This document shows, piece after piece, positions 23,129 to 35,648 of a stretch of DNA of 64,000 nt (the first letter of the stretch is position 1; the number at the start of each line of letters is the position of its first letter). Source of the stretch: Macrophomina tecta. Lineage: Eukaryota > Ascomycota > Dothideomycetes > Botryosphaeriales > Botryosphaeriaceae. A program made the translations under genes and the position numbers. Under the pieces are notes generated by a model. It was not told the origin of the DNA. It was given only the letters and a program-made list of their open reading frames with translations, and made no database searches. The DNA is taken from positions 2,294,001 through 2,358,000 of the forward strand of contig JAKSGN010000006.1 of NCBI GenBank assembly GCA_024180945.1. The letters are read 5' to 3'.

Positions 23129-25271
23129 GGTCAATGGATGTAGCGTGAATGAACGATGAGTACGAATCCAAGCACGAGGCAAAGCTCAGTGCGAGCAAAG
23201 CGTGGAGACCGAATTCCCCGGAGAATGCACGGCGAGCTTGGCTACTTCTATTAAACGCTCCATGATAGCAGGTATGCTCCAGACGCCCTTCAGCTCGGGG
23301 AATGGTTGAGGCACGGGACAAACCCGCGGTTGGATCCTCGAGGACCCACGGTAACTGACAGAGGTGTAGCTTCCATGAGGCGTCGAGAAGGCGGAGGAAA
23401 ACGCCGCATTTCGAGCTCAATGGAGGCAAGTAACCACCATTCTGGAGACAGGGCACCAGCCAGAGCGTGGGTTGCAGGAAATAAGCCCGGGGCAAATTGT
23501 TATAAGGGGGGCAGAGGACGCTTGAGGCGGGCTGAGGCTGAAATTGAGATGAAGGTAGCGCGTCCAGGCAGGGCGTGCCCAGTCGCATCGGCGTCGGCCG
23601 CGATTGCTGTGAGCCTCAGCCCTTCCAACGAGCCGTCCGCTTGCTTTCTCAACGGAGATGGTCTAGCGTAGGACCAAAAGACAGAATCCTAGGCGCATGT
23701 GCCTGGAACGTGTCTGGGGGGATGGACGCATCTGGCGCGACGGCGCCGGAGATACCGAAGTATCGTCGTGGTGAGCAGGCACAGCGTTCGATAGCGCAGC
23801 GGATCCAGAGCGTGGCGGCAGCCCCGTGGCGCACGTGGAAGGAAAACAGGCGATGGGAAGAGGGAGGCGAGAAGGGTGCAAGGCGGAATGCCATGTTCGA
23901 CCCGGATAACAGCCTCTGCAAAATGCATGGTGCCAGATCAGTGCTGGGCCTTTTCCCGCGACAAGCGAAACCACGCATAGAGTGTTGAAGAGAATGTAAC
24001 CGGGTTTCCCAGCGCTTCAACTGCCTACGGGACGGGCTTAGAATACGTTTAAGCCCAACAACAGCCTCAGATCGGACAGGCGCGGTAAGAACTTCAGCAG
24101 TCTAACTGAAGCGTATGATATGATGAGGAAGCAGGAGATGCTGGAATGGCCCATGTGCGTTGGCGATGAATCTTGCAAGTGATGTCGCCATTTCTCTCTG
24201 CCTGAGTCCGCCGGGTAGGTGGGAGGCGCATGGAGGCCGGTTCGAAACGCCGGACTCGACGCCGGAAAGTCTCATGTTTCTCCTCGTCTTTCGCGCTTCC
24301 TCTCTTCGGCCACGCACTGTTCTTCAGCGCCCAATCTCGCCGCTTTCCACGCACACACAAATCCCGCCGGCTCCGGCCATATGCCTTGCCGGTCTTCGAG
24401 CTTTGCTTTTCCTCCGCTAGCCTCAGTTTCCAGGAGCCTCGGCACCCATCATGAAGGCCCCCGATTTTCTAGTCCCCGCCTCTCAGTCGCACTCGTCCCG
24501 TGCATATGCTCACAAGGGCTCCCCCGCAGGTAATCAAAATCAAGCAGCAACTAACTCCCGGTCTGCCCGCATGTCACTACATCAGTCTCCCATCCTTTGG
24601 AGACTTCGACATGCGGAAAAGCTTGCTAAGCGCGCACATCCTTCCCGATCAAGGCTGATCAAGGCGGCCCTCTCAAGCCTACGCTTCCCTGGCCCGGTGG
24701 GGAACTATGCGTAGCCAAGGCCACCACAACCTGAAAGTCGATTGCTATGGCCCGAAGCTGCCGCTTTTAACTTCCAGCAATGCCGGTCCCGTCGATGAGC
24801 CGGCGCTGTAGATCTACTTTCCCGTCCGTCAGGTCTACCCCGGTACCGGCTCTCAGAAAGCCCTCCGTCCCTGCTAGGGGTAAAGACCTCGCGGGCCGTG
24901 TGACTGGGCTTACTATAATAAGACAATAGACATCATGATGCACGTACTGGAGCCCTAGTCCCAGCAACCACGACGGCGGACTGCAGCGCAGTTCAGTCCG
25001 GCAACGGCTATACTTACCCATCCTCTCCCAATTTGTCTAAGATCGAGCGCTTGCTGGTGTCGTCTGCTAGCGCGCCTGTCCAAGCTCAGCCAAACTGCAG
25101 CTCGTATTTACCAACTCTCTGCACTGACCTTTAGTTTTCCATTTTTTCTCCCCACCGATGTCGTTGAAGCGGCTACCATATATTGGGCAAGGCCCCTTGG
25201 GAGGGAGACATCTTTGTGCTCTGCTCTCGACCTTTGCCCTTTCTGGGTGCTACATCGCAAACAATTAAGCC
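23129..25271. other. intergenic, divergent promoters of WSC protein and lipase
   Basis: About 2.1 kb. A CT-rich leader at 24280-24450 precedes an ATG at 24451 with a possible short intron, but the frame stops soon after and no domain appears. It could be the relic of a gene start. Otherwise I see nothing. Confidence 0.55.
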
Positions 25272-26651
25272 ATGCGTCTGTCAGTCGCCGGTCTTGCGTT
25301 TGGAGCAGCCTTGCTTCAGCAGGCCAACGGCGTCCCCGCTCTCGTTCCAAACGATTTGCACAGCTCAGGTGTGCCTGGCGGGCTTCTCGACAAGAGGCAG
25401 CTGCTAAGTGGCATTCTGGGGGCTCTCAATGGCTTAACAAATCCAGCAGACGTCCTGTCGCAGCTGCAGAAAGCTACGCCGCTGTCCAGACCCGCCAATG
25501 TGCAGCATGCCCAGGCCCAACTACAGCAGATATACTCCAAACCGCCGACAAACATCTTTCAAAACATCGCCAGCCAGATCAGCGCCGGCCTGACCAGCAT
25601 GACCATCACCGAAGCCCTGGGCATCCTCATCACCGGCGAAAACTCCCAAACAAACACCAACCCCCGCCAGCCCTCCACGCCCATCTACCCGCGTAAATCC
25701 CCCTCCGACGCGCCCTACTCGCTCTCCGAGCAGCAGCTCCGCCAAGCCATCTACATCCCCCCGACCTTCACCTACGGCCAAAAACCGCCCACGATCTTCA
25801 TCCCGGGCACCGGCTCCTACGGCGGCATCAACTTCGCGTCGAACCTGCGCAAGCTCCTCAGCAACGTCCCCTACGCCGACCCGGTCTGGCTCAACGTGCC
25901 GGGCGCGCTGCTGGGCGACGCGCAGGCCAACGCCGAGCACGTCGCGTACGCCATCAACTACATCTCCGGTATCTCGCGCGGCGCGCGCGTCAGCGTCATC
26001 TCGTGGAGCCAGGGCGGGCTCGACACGCAGTGGGCGCTGACGCACTGGCCCAGCACGCGCGCCGCCGTCGCCGACTTCCTGCCCGTCAGCGCCGACCTGC
26101 ACGGCACCGTCCTCGCCAACGCGCTCTGTCTGTCGCCCGGCGGCGGCAGCCTCGGGCTGGGCCCCTGCGCGCCGGCCGTCGTGCAGCAGCAGTACAACTC
26201 GCGCTTCGTCGAGGCGCTACGCGCGGGCGGCGGCGCGGACGCGTATGTGCCGACGACGTCGCTGTACTCGGGCTTCTTGGACGAGATCGTCCAGCCGCAG
26301 TCTGGCACCGCGGCGTCGGCGTTTGTGGGCGATGCGCGCGGCGTCGGCGTGACGAATGCCGAGGTGCAGCTTGTTTGTCGCGGGATGCCGGCCGGCGGGT
26401 TCTATACGCATGAGAGCATGCTGGTGCATCCGTTGACGTATGCGCTGATCGTGGATGCCTTGACGCATGAGGGGCCGGGGAAGGTGGAGAGGTTGGATTT
26501 GGACAGGGTGTGCGCGGATATCCTGGCGCCAGGGTTAGGACTAGATGATCTGCTGGCTACGGAGGGGGTACTCGTCCTGGCGGGTGCTTTGTTACTGACG
26601 TACCCGGACAAGAGGTTGGTGGAGCCAGCATTAATGCCATACGCCTCATGA
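25272..26651 (+). CDS. secreted lipase, CalB (Candida antarctica lipase B)-like
   Basis: Single exon of 459 residues. Hydrolyses esters, probably triglycerides or cutin-like esters, outside the cell. A signal peptide covers 1-20 and an LDKR site near 40 suggests Kex2 processing. A helical pro-region runs to about 150. The catalytic domain carries FIPGTGSYGG (oxyanion loop), VISWSQGG with Ser246 as nucleophile, Asp337 in LDEIVQP and His380 in YTHESM. These match the Ser-Asp-His order of CalB-type lipases. It is longer than CalB because of the N-terminal extension and a 70-residue C-terminal tail. It converges on the hydroxyacid dehydrogenase gene, with 225 bases between the stops. Confidence 0.92.
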   Translation: MRLSVAGLAFGAALLQQANGVPALVPNDLHSSGVPGGLLDKRQLLSGILGALNGLTNPADVLSQLQKATPLSRPANVQHAQAQLQQIYSKPPTNIFQNIASQISAGLTSMTITEALGILITGENSQTNTNPRQPSTPIYPRKSPSDAPYSLSEQQLRQAIYIPPTFTYGQKPPTIFIPGTGSYGGINFASNLRKLLSNVPYADPVWLNVPGALLGDAQANAEHVAYAINYISGISRGARVSVISWSQGGLDTQWALTHWPSTRAAVADFLPVSADLHGTVLANALCLSPGGGSLGLGPCAPAVVQQQYNSRFVEALRAGGGADAYVPTTSLYSGFLDEIVQPQSGTAASAFVGDARGVGVTNAEVQLVCRGMPAGGFYTHESMLVHPLTYALIVDALTHEGPGKVERLDLDRVCADILAPGLGLDDLLATEGVLVLAGALLLTYPDKRLVEPALMPYAS

Positions 26652-26876
26652 AAGACTGCCAACGCGAAAGGAACGGAAGGGAAGTATTGTCAAACTAATT
26701 GATAATGTCTTGTTGTGAAATGGGTCAACACCGCTTGAACGGAACAGTTCAATGGTATCTTCAACCAGAGAACATAATGTGCTCGCCATTGTCTGCTCAG
26801 GGGCCAGGCACGGCAGTGCCTCTCTTCGGATATGCTACCATACCCTTGACGGCGATGGATTTGCAAATGCAAAAGA

Positions 26877-28359
26877 TCAGTTCGACGATGCTCTGTCCCC
26901 TGGGTATTCCACTCGCCGTATTATGCTGCGACTACAGTCCTTGGTGCCTTTGATCCCAGCAAGGCCCATGCTCTGGTCGAAGTCCGCAAGAATGCCCTTC
27001 ATGACGTCCCGCGCGCCAGCCTTCCCTCCAATGCCAAGGCCGTACACCCATGGTCTACCTATACAGACAGCCTTCGCTCCAAGGGATAATGCCTTGATAA
27101 CGTCAACACCAGTCCTCGCCCCACTATCGAACAGGACGGTCAGCTTGTCGCCAACCGCATCGGCGATCTCGGGCAACATCGTCAACGACCCAATGGCGCC
27201 ATCAAGCTGGCGGCCGCCGTGATTCGAGACGATGATGCCTTGAACACCGACTTCTATCGCCTTGAGAGCATCGTCAGGATGTTGGATCCCCTTGAGGATT
27301 ATCGGCCCGTCCCAGTTTTTCTTCAGGAACGCGATTTCTTCCCCTGCGGCTGAAGTCAGTACGGATATAGCCGGCGGAGTGACGACATCGCAAAGAGATA
27401 GTGCTCACAGCTGTGCGCAACGCCCGAAAAGCAGATCTTCACCCATTCCTGTGCCGCCGCGATGATGTCCTCCTCCACCTCTTTCCCGTGCTTCTCCTTG
27501 AACTTCCGCCTGAAGACCGGATCCGAGAAGGCGACATCGCAGCCAATCCCTTTCACGAACGGCACATATGCCTGGTCCAAATCCCACGGCCGCCACGCCA
27601 TCGCCCACGTATCGAGCGTCACCACCAGCGCCGAGTAACCGTTCTTCTTGGCGCGGTCGAGGAACTGCAAAGCCCAAATCAGCACCACATCCCCACCACC
27701 ACCGCCGCCGCCGCCGCCTCGGACTCACCGAAGCCGTAACCTCCTCGTCGTGCGGCCAGTACAGCTGGAACCACCGCTTCCCGTCGCCGTTCGCCTTCGC
27801 GACCTCTTCGATGGTCGCCGACGCCGCCGTGCTGAGGATGTACGGCACGCCGATCTCCGCCGCCACCTGCGCGACGCCCGTCTCTTTGTCCTCGTTGAAC
27901 AGGCACTGCACGCCGACGGGCGCGAACAGGATCGGGGTCTCGTACTGCTCGCCGAAGAGCGTGACGCGGGTATCGCGGTGCGTGGTGGGCTGCAGCATGC
28001 GCGGGACGAGCTGCGGCGCGGTCAGCCAAGTGGTTCCAGAAGTTTCATTGACGCCGCGAAACGGGTACGAATAGGAAAGGACAGAGGGGCATGGCGGCGT
28101 GGAAGTGGCGCTCTACCTTCCACGCTCGAAACGCGGCGCGGTTCGCGTCCATGGTCGCCCGCTCGCCGGCGCCGCCCGCGATGTAGGCGTAGCTGCGCGA
28201 GCTCATGCTCTTCTGCGCCTGCGCCTCGAGCTTGTTCGGGTCGGTCGTGATGGTCGGGAAGACGTTGTGCATCATGCCCTTGGCGTAGATTTCGTTCTGG
28301 TATGCGCCGTACTTGCGCGCGCCGGGCGGCGCGGAGGGTATGCCTTGTGGAGCCGCCAT
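26877..28359 (-). CDS. FMN-dependent alpha-hydroxyacid dehydrogenase/oxidase
   Basis: Oxidises an alpha-hydroxyacid such as L-lactate or glycolate with bound FMN. Exons 28117-28359, 27729-28010, 27409-27664 and 26877-27349 close in frame and give 417 residues. The FMN-binding TIM barrel shows SYAYIAGGAGE near the start, APVGVQ and YILSTAASATIEEV in the middle, and VVTLDTW. The catalytic His segment is IVSNHGGRQLDG, followed by DSGARTGVDVIKALSLGAKAV and IGRPWVYGL, the phosphate-binding end of the family. There is no cytochrome b2 domain and no signal peptide, so it is a cytosolic or possibly peroxisomal enzyme. There is no clear SKL at the C-terminus. Intron 2 contains a GCC trinucleotide run. 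Substrate is not determined by sequence. Confidence 0.9.
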
Positions 28360-31300
28360 GTTCTATGCGTGTATCGATCAGGCGGAATTAATGAGGAGCG
28401 CAATGGGGGGGAAAGCGATTAGAGGCACCAGTATAAAAGGGGCCTGGCTGTGGGAATCTGGTGTTGTCTGCGCAATTCCGCTGAGGGGTTGGTCGGCCTC
28501 GGGGCTCGGCAGGTGCGGAATGTAAGCTTCGCGCCTCGGTTAGTGACGTATGCGGGGAAGCTTGAGCTCTAAGGGCTGACAGGGGACCCGTAGTCGGACC
28601 CAGCTGCATGCTGCCACATAGTTTTTCGGGGAGGTAGGATGCATATATTGATTCCTATTGTAAGCCTCATGCGTTTTGCCAGGTTTGTCGTCGAGATAGT
28701 CTACCCCAGCACCATATAAATAAGCACCAGTGCTGCTCCGCGAGCATTGAAGAAGCTGCTATTCACCTCTGCCTAATATGTTGCTAGAAAAACTAGATGT
28801 GACTGAGTGCGGTATAGTAGAGCTCTAGGGAAGTAAGACTTGGCTTTCTGACGATAGTTGCGTTCAATCATCGAGATTAGGTCAGCCCATGCTGCGACCT
28901 TCGCCCACGATCCCCAGACCGGGACAGTGGCCCTTGGAGTTGCCAGCTGTGCTCATGGCTGGACCTACAGCAGGTTGAGAGCTTGGAACTTTTTTGGGCC
29001 GGAAGTGAGAGAACGGGCCGCCGGTAATCCTGATGAGGTTCAGCGACCAAACACTGCCGCAGCGCAGCCTAGTAACGCTGTGCAACGAGCGCGGGAGTGT
29101 ACCGTACAATTCGATCAAAAGATGCAAGAAGAACCTCAAGCTGAAGTAGGGACTGAGCTCGAGTACTACTTCGCCGGGACGGTCCCGCGTTGAAGAAGGC
29201 AGCCAGGTACACGCCGCCATCGTCCTCACCTTGGAATGTCCCGCAACAGGCAGGGATCCCTTCGTGCGGCGCGTGATTTCAAAGCTGTGTCACAGCAGGC
29301 AAAGTATTGCTGTGCCAGAATAGCAAGAGCACGAAGCGATCCCCCGCTCCATCAGCGAGCACTACTAGGAGATCGACCGTCTCGGAAGCACTGATAAGGA
29401 CCGCAAGAGTTCCTCCACGCCATATCGCCGACGCGATCGAGCGGCGCACACAGCTCAAAGACAAGGACGATGCCCCCACGCAATCCATCAATGCCATCAA
29501 GGAGATATACCATGAGCCGCGCCCGAGCGCGAAGACTTCGAGGCCCACACGGCTGGCCACGTGGCGTGTTCTATCGCGCAGCTGCCGCTGCGAGCGCGTA
29601 ATGCTCGGCGACGGCCAGATCCCGGGTATAGAGAGCGACTCAGAGGAAGGGTATGCGGAGAACATAGAGCGCGACGGGGCCGGCGTCCGCTGCTTCGATG
29701 GCTGTGGATGATGGCGGACGGGTGAGGTTGGAGGGTGTTGCAGAGAATGGCATTGTGATGAGACTGGTGGGGATGAGGACAAGGGAGGTTGGCGGCATCG
29801 AAGGCAGCTTCTTTAGGATAGCGCGAGCGTGATGGAAGTGGATGTGAGGAAGCGGAGGACCTTGAGGTGGCGGAAGCGGATGCAGGAGCGGAGGACTAAA
29901 GCCCATGGCTGATCGGAGGGTAGATGTGTTCGACCTGTAGCGTTGGATTGGAAAGTCGTATGCCGAAAAACGCACTGATAGATCCTTAATTACTATTTAG
30001 CGGCTCAGAACAGGGCGGCCGCAGTCTGACAAGGTTTTGCTTGGAGTTTCTAGAACCAGCGAGTATATGGCGTAAGGACATACTTCCCGAGACACGTACT
30101 TCAGTGGTTTATGACATAACGAAGAATGTGCAGAGCATTAGACAACATTCAATATAGCTTCAAGACAGCAGAAGATAGAGCTTCGGGGCATTCGCGTGCC
30201 GTAGCGGAAAGCGAGGATATATCATAGTGTTAATACGCTCGTTCGGCCGGATGCTAGCGGCTGAGGGCAAACCATATGCTCTCCACGCGGCTAGAGCAGC
30301 AGACGTGGCATGGACATAGACAAACGCCAACGCCAAATTTTGGTGGCCTGTAGAGAGGCACTGTTTCTTCAAGCTCGAGATCATCGATCTCCTCGGCTGC
30401 GGACGGAGAGCAGTGACGGTGGACGCGATGAGACAACAATGTCGTACGATGAAATCGGGGGCTTCGTAATTGGTGCAATCGAGAACAGCCGTAAAGGCGC
30501 AGGCAGGCTGTGGAAACAAAGCGCTCGGCCCAAGCAGGAGCAGGGTTAGGACTCAGGAGAAGAGTCGGAGCGAACCCTGGGCGGGAATAGAAACACGGAG
30601 TACAGTTCTACAGGGGCGCGCCAACGGTCACGACATCCGGATTTAAAGTTCAAAAATAGATTGAGGCTGCCTCGCTTGCCTGTAAAACCCCAAGATGATG
30701 CTCGAGGAGCTTGAGAAGTGTCTATCAGTGTTGAGCCTGAAAAAGGTAGGGGAACGTGACTGCGGAAGCTGCGCGCGGTTTGCGATGCCCATGCGACGTT
30801 GCCTCAGTAAACAATGGCGTGCACGTCGGAAGTGGGTACGCCAGTCCTCTTGCAGGGACTGGGGCATTTGTGTAGTGGTGGACAGGCAGATCAGAAGATG
30901 GACCCTGCAGTGGTGGTGGCCGAGAGCGTGACAGTCCGCTGCCGGGAAACCGAAGAGACGGACAGCCGATCGGAAGCACCTGCCCATCAATCATCATCCC
31001 GGGCAAGTCGGGCCTGATTGAAAAGGAGCCGTCGCCGAGTCTGGCCTCACTGCTCTGATTCCCGCCGTTCCGCCGCAATAACCATCCGCCTCGACGCGCC
31101 CCGAGTGCTGTCCTCTCCGCCCCGACGCGCCTCCTGCGGTCCACGCTCGTTCGTGCACCACCATGTGTGCCGTCTTGCCGCCGACGCCCTGTCGTCAGTT
31201 GGCTGCCCTCATCTCTGTGCTACTCACCCCGCCTTCTCACAATGCCTCCCGTCTTGGCTGACAGGCGGCTGAAGCAGCGACGCCATCATGCAGTATAAGG

Positions 31301-32009
31301 ATATTGGCTCCAGGGCGAAGCACCGCTGCTACACCAGAGTCTGAGCCTGGGGTGCCCTGGATGCGCCGACGTATTTCCACGACACGAGTGGTGCGAATTA
31401 CCTCGACGGCATCCACCGCCTCTGTCCACCATCTCGACATGTTGCCTGCCGCCTGGCTCAACCGCCGCCCGCGGAAATTACCAAGTCCTTTCCCCTCAAT
31501 CCCTCCATTCGGTGGCGCTCGGGTCGACCGTGAGCGGTGAAAGAAGCTTCGATGAAGCGAGCTCAACCGCTTCCCTTCTGAGCCTCTGCTGAGGCCATGG
31601 CAGCGACAGAACACTGCAGACCGCACGCGCTCAGGAGCCGGCGGCAGAGCGCGTTGGCAGCCGGCTGTAGAGGCGCAGGCACAGGCGCTCTTGTTTCCGT
31701 AAGGCAGGCGTGAAACGCGATCTCCCGGCCCCGCGCCCCTGCTCCGTTTCAAGCGAGTAGGAACACCACCCGCTTTCGTCAACTCATCCGCTGAGCCCCA
31801 TCAAAACAAAACACGCCCAGCCTCTACGTCGCTGGCCGCAAATGTCCGGCGCCCAGGCCTCGACCTGATTCTCGTATTTCCCTATGACCATCCCGCCCAG
31901 AATGTATATACAGCAGTTGCCTGGCTCACTACCAGCATCCCCCACCCACTTCCTTTCCAGCCCTTAGCGCTATCCGTTCTTTACAGTCACTCTTTGAAAT
32001 CTGCCCAGC
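28360..32009. other. long intergenic region, no supported gene
   Basis: About 3.6 kb. A 134-codon frame at 29307-29711 has plausible composition, and a further frame near 29690-29830 could be a fragment, but neither has a domain or clear splice sites. GC-rich overlapping frames fill 30.7-31.8 kb. The last 110 bases are the promoter and leader of the next gene. Confidence 0.5.
31904..31911 (+). promoter_or_regulatory. TATA box of Ser/Thr-tailed secreted protein gene
   Basis: A GTATATAC element about 100 bases before the start codon, followed by a CT-rich leader. Confidence 0.55.
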
Positions 32010-33488
32010 ATGCTGGTGCCTTCGTTCGCTCTCTTGCTGCTCTCTGCTGTGCAGAGCACTACTGCAGCCCTCACCGAGTCCAACCTCGCCAAGCACGTCG
32101 ACACCTTGGCTTTGGACTTCGAGTTCAACACCGTCAAGGAGGCTTACTGGACCAACATCCCCCACCACCGCAGGACTCCCTTCGCTGTTTCCCCGGATGG
32201 CAAATCTGCTTACCTTGCCTACCTGGACAGCAGCGAGACGGACGTCCACATCCAGCCCGTTGACCCCTCCACCTTTGCTGCCACTGGCACCACCGTGACC
32301 ATCTCGGGCGCCAAGGAGGCTGGTGGTCTTGTTGCTCACGATGATGGCTTTGCCGTCCTCGTGAACGAGGCCATGCCCTCTGGTACCACCAATGCTCCCC
32401 CATCTAACACCCCCGTCCCCGTTCTCTACCGGTACATGTCTGGCAAGCAAACCTGGAAGACCTGGCTCGGCGGCCCTGGCGTTCACGAGGCCGACGGCCT
32501 TTCTGCTTCCCCTGACATGAACGGTGACCTCGTCTACTCTAAGGAGGCTGGTCTCTACGGTGCCTACTTCGTCGTCACCGACTACTCTGGCGATGCTTCT
32601 GGCCACTTTGGCGACTCGATCGAGTACGTCAAGGAGGACGGTACCCTGACCACCATCGACGGTGCTTCCTCGTCCTGGGGCTGCAGCCACAACACCGGTA
32701 TTGCCTTCGAGGCCGCTGACGCCGCTCCTTTCGCCTCCATTTGTGCCGAGGATCAGGGTGCCATCTGGCTTAACACTGGTGCCACTGGCATGTCCACTGC
32801 TGGCCAGAAGATTTCCAACGAGAACACCACCAACGGTGCTTCTGGTGAGCCCATGGGCGGCATGTCCGGCTCTTACAGTGGCCTCGCCCGCTTCGGCACC
32901 TCTTCCAAGTACATCTTCTCCTGGGTTTCGCGCGGCGCCACCAACGTTGCCACCAACGAGTGGATGGGCGACGGCTACACCACCGTCACCAACCGCACCA
33001 ACAACCGCAACGTCGCCATCGCCGTCATGAGCGACAAGAAGACTCTCGCCGGCGAGCAGGCCACCTCGACCGTCGGAGCCGCTGACGGCGACAGCCAGGT
33101 CAACTGGATCAAGAAGGGCGACAACGACTGCCAGAACGCCCACGTCGCCGCGTTCGGTGACTCCAACGCCGTCGTCACCTGGGAGGAGGCCGCCAACCCG
33201 CAGTGCCCCGTCATCGCCATGGGCTGCACCGGCGAGTTCGTCGGCACCTTCTTCCAGCAGGTCGACGCCACCGGCGCCAAGGTCGGCGACGCCTTCTCCG
33301 TCAAGGACACCACCGTCTCCGGCGACATGGTCACCATGAACGACGGCCGCATCTGCTGGCCCTACGTGTCCGGCACCTGGGACGTTTCGCAGGCCGTTGG
33401 CTACCAAGGCTCCACCTCCACCACCAAGAAGATGTCCTTCGCCTGCATCTCCCTGGATGGCAGCGCCAACACCTCCACTACTGACACC

Positions 33489-33525
<37 letters not shown>

Positions 33526-33959
33526 CAGGTGCGTCTTCAGCCGCAGCGTCCACTCAGGCCCCCGTCTCCTCCGCCCCTGAGGCCGCTGCCACCACCCCCA
33601 CCACTCTCCTGACGCAGACTCGCTCATCCTCCACCCAGCAGGTCGTCGAAGCCGCTCCCACCTCCACCGCCGCTCCCTCCACGAGCGCCGCGCCCACGGC
33701 TACTAGCGACGTGGATGGTAACGGTGCCTCTCCCGAAGAGTCCGCTGCCACTCCGTCCGCTTCCGCTGACGGTGTCAACGGCGGCAATTGGCCCGCGTTC
33801 ACGCCCGGCGCCTGGCCCACCGCCTGGCCCACCAACTTCCCCGGCTACTCCGGTGCCGAGACCGAGCCGACCTCGTCCGTGGAGGGCGAGTCGACTGACG
33901 GTGGCGCCGCGGAGGAGCAGCCGGAGGGGCCGTGCGCGGTTGAGTACGTCTACGTTTAA
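32010..33959 (+). CDS. abundant secreted protein with propeller-like domain and Ser/Thr/Pro tail
   Basis: Single exon of 649 residues. A signal peptide covers 1-20 (MLVPSFALLLLSAVQSTTAA). Residues 25-490 form a domain rich in Gly, Thr and Trp with recurring strand-turn units such as PFAVSPDGKSAYLAYLDS, suggesting a beta-propeller. I do not recognise a named family. Residues 491-600 are a Ser/Thr/Ala-rich linker that includes a poly-Ser run from an AGC repeat. The end is a Trp- and Pro-rich PAFTPGAWPTAWP segment and an acidic tail. There is no hydrophobic GPI signal. The domain codons nearly all end in C, the strongest bias in the window, which points to very high expression. This same bias opens a 492-codon antisense frame that I regard as spurious. 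Confidence 0.88.
33491..33524 (+). repeat. AGC microsatellite encoding poly-Ser
   Basis: About eleven AGC units in frame within the Ser/Thr linker of the secreted protein. Such runs often vary in length between strains, and here each unit would add or remove one Ser. Confidence 0.9.
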
Positions 33960-34060
33960 AGTTCTTTGTGAGGGGTTTTAGGGTGAGATTTGACAGGTGT
34001 TTGTGTATGAGGGCGTGGAAAGGAAAACGAGGAAAAGGTTCAAAATACGGTGAAAGAAAT

Positions 34061-34084
34061 AAAAAAAAAAAAAAAAAAAAAAAA
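34061..34084. repeat. poly-A tract
   Basis: A run of 24 A residues about 100 bases past the stop of the secreted protein gene. Confidence 0.85.
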
Positions 34085-34428
34085 CTGGAGGATATTGGAG
34101 AGGGGGAAAACCTTGTAGAGTTTTGAGTGCACTTACTCCTATTTCTCGGTGTTGTGTGTGTAATTGTGTGCAGCACCGAGACAGGGATATTCTGTGTACA
34201 TATTTCTTTCCCTGCACTCGGCTGCCCGCTCTATTCAATATTGAGAGATGATGTTCCTCCGTACCTTTCTATCTCTATGCGGTGACTTTTCAGCTACCCC
34301 CGCTTCAGACAAGTGATAGTGATCAATTTATACCTGGGCAACATGCAATCCCCCGTACCCACAGACTAACAAAAAAGAAAAAGGACACTCCACCGTTGAG
34401 CTCATAACCAGCGAAGGGGATACACATA

Positions 34429-34447
34429 ACACACACACACACACACA
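34429..34447. repeat. AC dinucleotide microsatellite
   Basis: Nine or so AC units in intergenic DNA. Confidence 0.85.
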
Positions 34448-35648
34448 AGAAACACCCTCCTCAACCCGGGCAAGATCATCGCCAAAGATTCTCGCCCACC
34501 ACCGCGCGTCCCAGTCGGATCACAAGGACCGTACGTCGATCATTAATATCACTCTGCCCCTACCTGAATCGCACATGCATGAGGCCCCTCGATATCACAC
34601 AGCCAATAAAACATGGCATAGAACGCTGCCGCGATTCCCCGCGGGATGCACATACGGGGCAATATAAAAAACATATAAAGAAAGTTTACGTGGGTGCCTG
34701 CTAGTCCTGCAGTATACGTGGTGGTGATGGTGATGGAGGGCCTGATTCTGTGCCAGAGCGATGCTGCCTTTCTTGGGAAAGAGGGGGCAGCAGGGTGGTC
34801 ATGCTATCCCAAGACGCTAGTTTGGGACGATAGTACGTAGAGTCTTTTAGCGGAAGAAATCATCTCCTCGGGGTTATAGCTGATCGCCGATGGACAGCTG
34901 TATCGATGGCATCGGCATTAGGCGGATTGAAGTCCAAGCTGTTGTTCGTCGACCCAAACAACCAGGATCCAGCGAAGGAGCAGCTCGCAGGCGAATAAAA
35001 ACTTCAAGACATACGAGGGCCGCGACTTCCGTCTGAACGCCACAAGGCTTTGGAAATAAGAGTGACTGACATAACAATCTCAAGTGTGATGGCACGTTTG
35101 AAGCAGTTTCCAACACCATCCTTCCTCAACCTTCACGCCACCTGCGTTGAGATCATTACAGCACCTCTATCAACAAAACTGAAGACAACGAATGAGCATA
35201 AAAGCCAGATAATCTCATCTGCCGCCTAACCTGATAGTTATTCCTGCAGTCTTTCTGAACGGACGGGTTATGCCTCTGCTCTCGAAGCTCCAGCGTGAAG
35301 AATACGAGAGAAAATACAAATGAGCCTCTCACGAACCAGACCCTTTGTGTACCTGCCGCACGGTATATAAAAATAGTGAGAATGTAAAAGAAAAAGGGGG
35401 CAATTAACAATGCCACAGGTATCTTACTCCTCAACAGTACAAAAGCCCGACCAAACCCAACCAGCCACTATCAAAACGCCAATGATGCCGCTTAAGAAAA
35501 ATACAATAATGCGGTCCCCAGTAAGTAACAAAAAGGTTCGAGTCTCGAAAGTGATTCTTCTGACCGATCCCGTGAGGAAAAAAAAAATTGCAACAAGGTC
35601 CTGACGACACCTTTGTCACAACCCACCTTCCTTTCAAACCAAATTTCC

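Larger units (their letters stand above)
33960..35648. other. intergenic, convergent 3' regions
   Basis: About 1.7 kb between two convergent genes. It contains a 24-base A tract at 34061-34084, an AC dinucleotide repeat at 34429-34447 and no supported reading frame. Confidence 0.65.

Noticed and set aside
24280..24640. CT-rich leader followed by an ATG and an intron-like segment
   Set aside because: The spliced frame would encode only about 40 residues with no motif. Too weak to call a gene.
31929..33407. 492-codon antisense frame over the secreted protein gene
   Set aside because: It is a shadow of strong C-ending codon bias. It has no domain, and the sense frame has a signal peptide and promoter.
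34061..34084. Poly-A tract as the tail of a retroposed element
   Set aside because: No coding remnant, target-site duplication or promoter precedes it. It lies in the 3' region of a normal gene.
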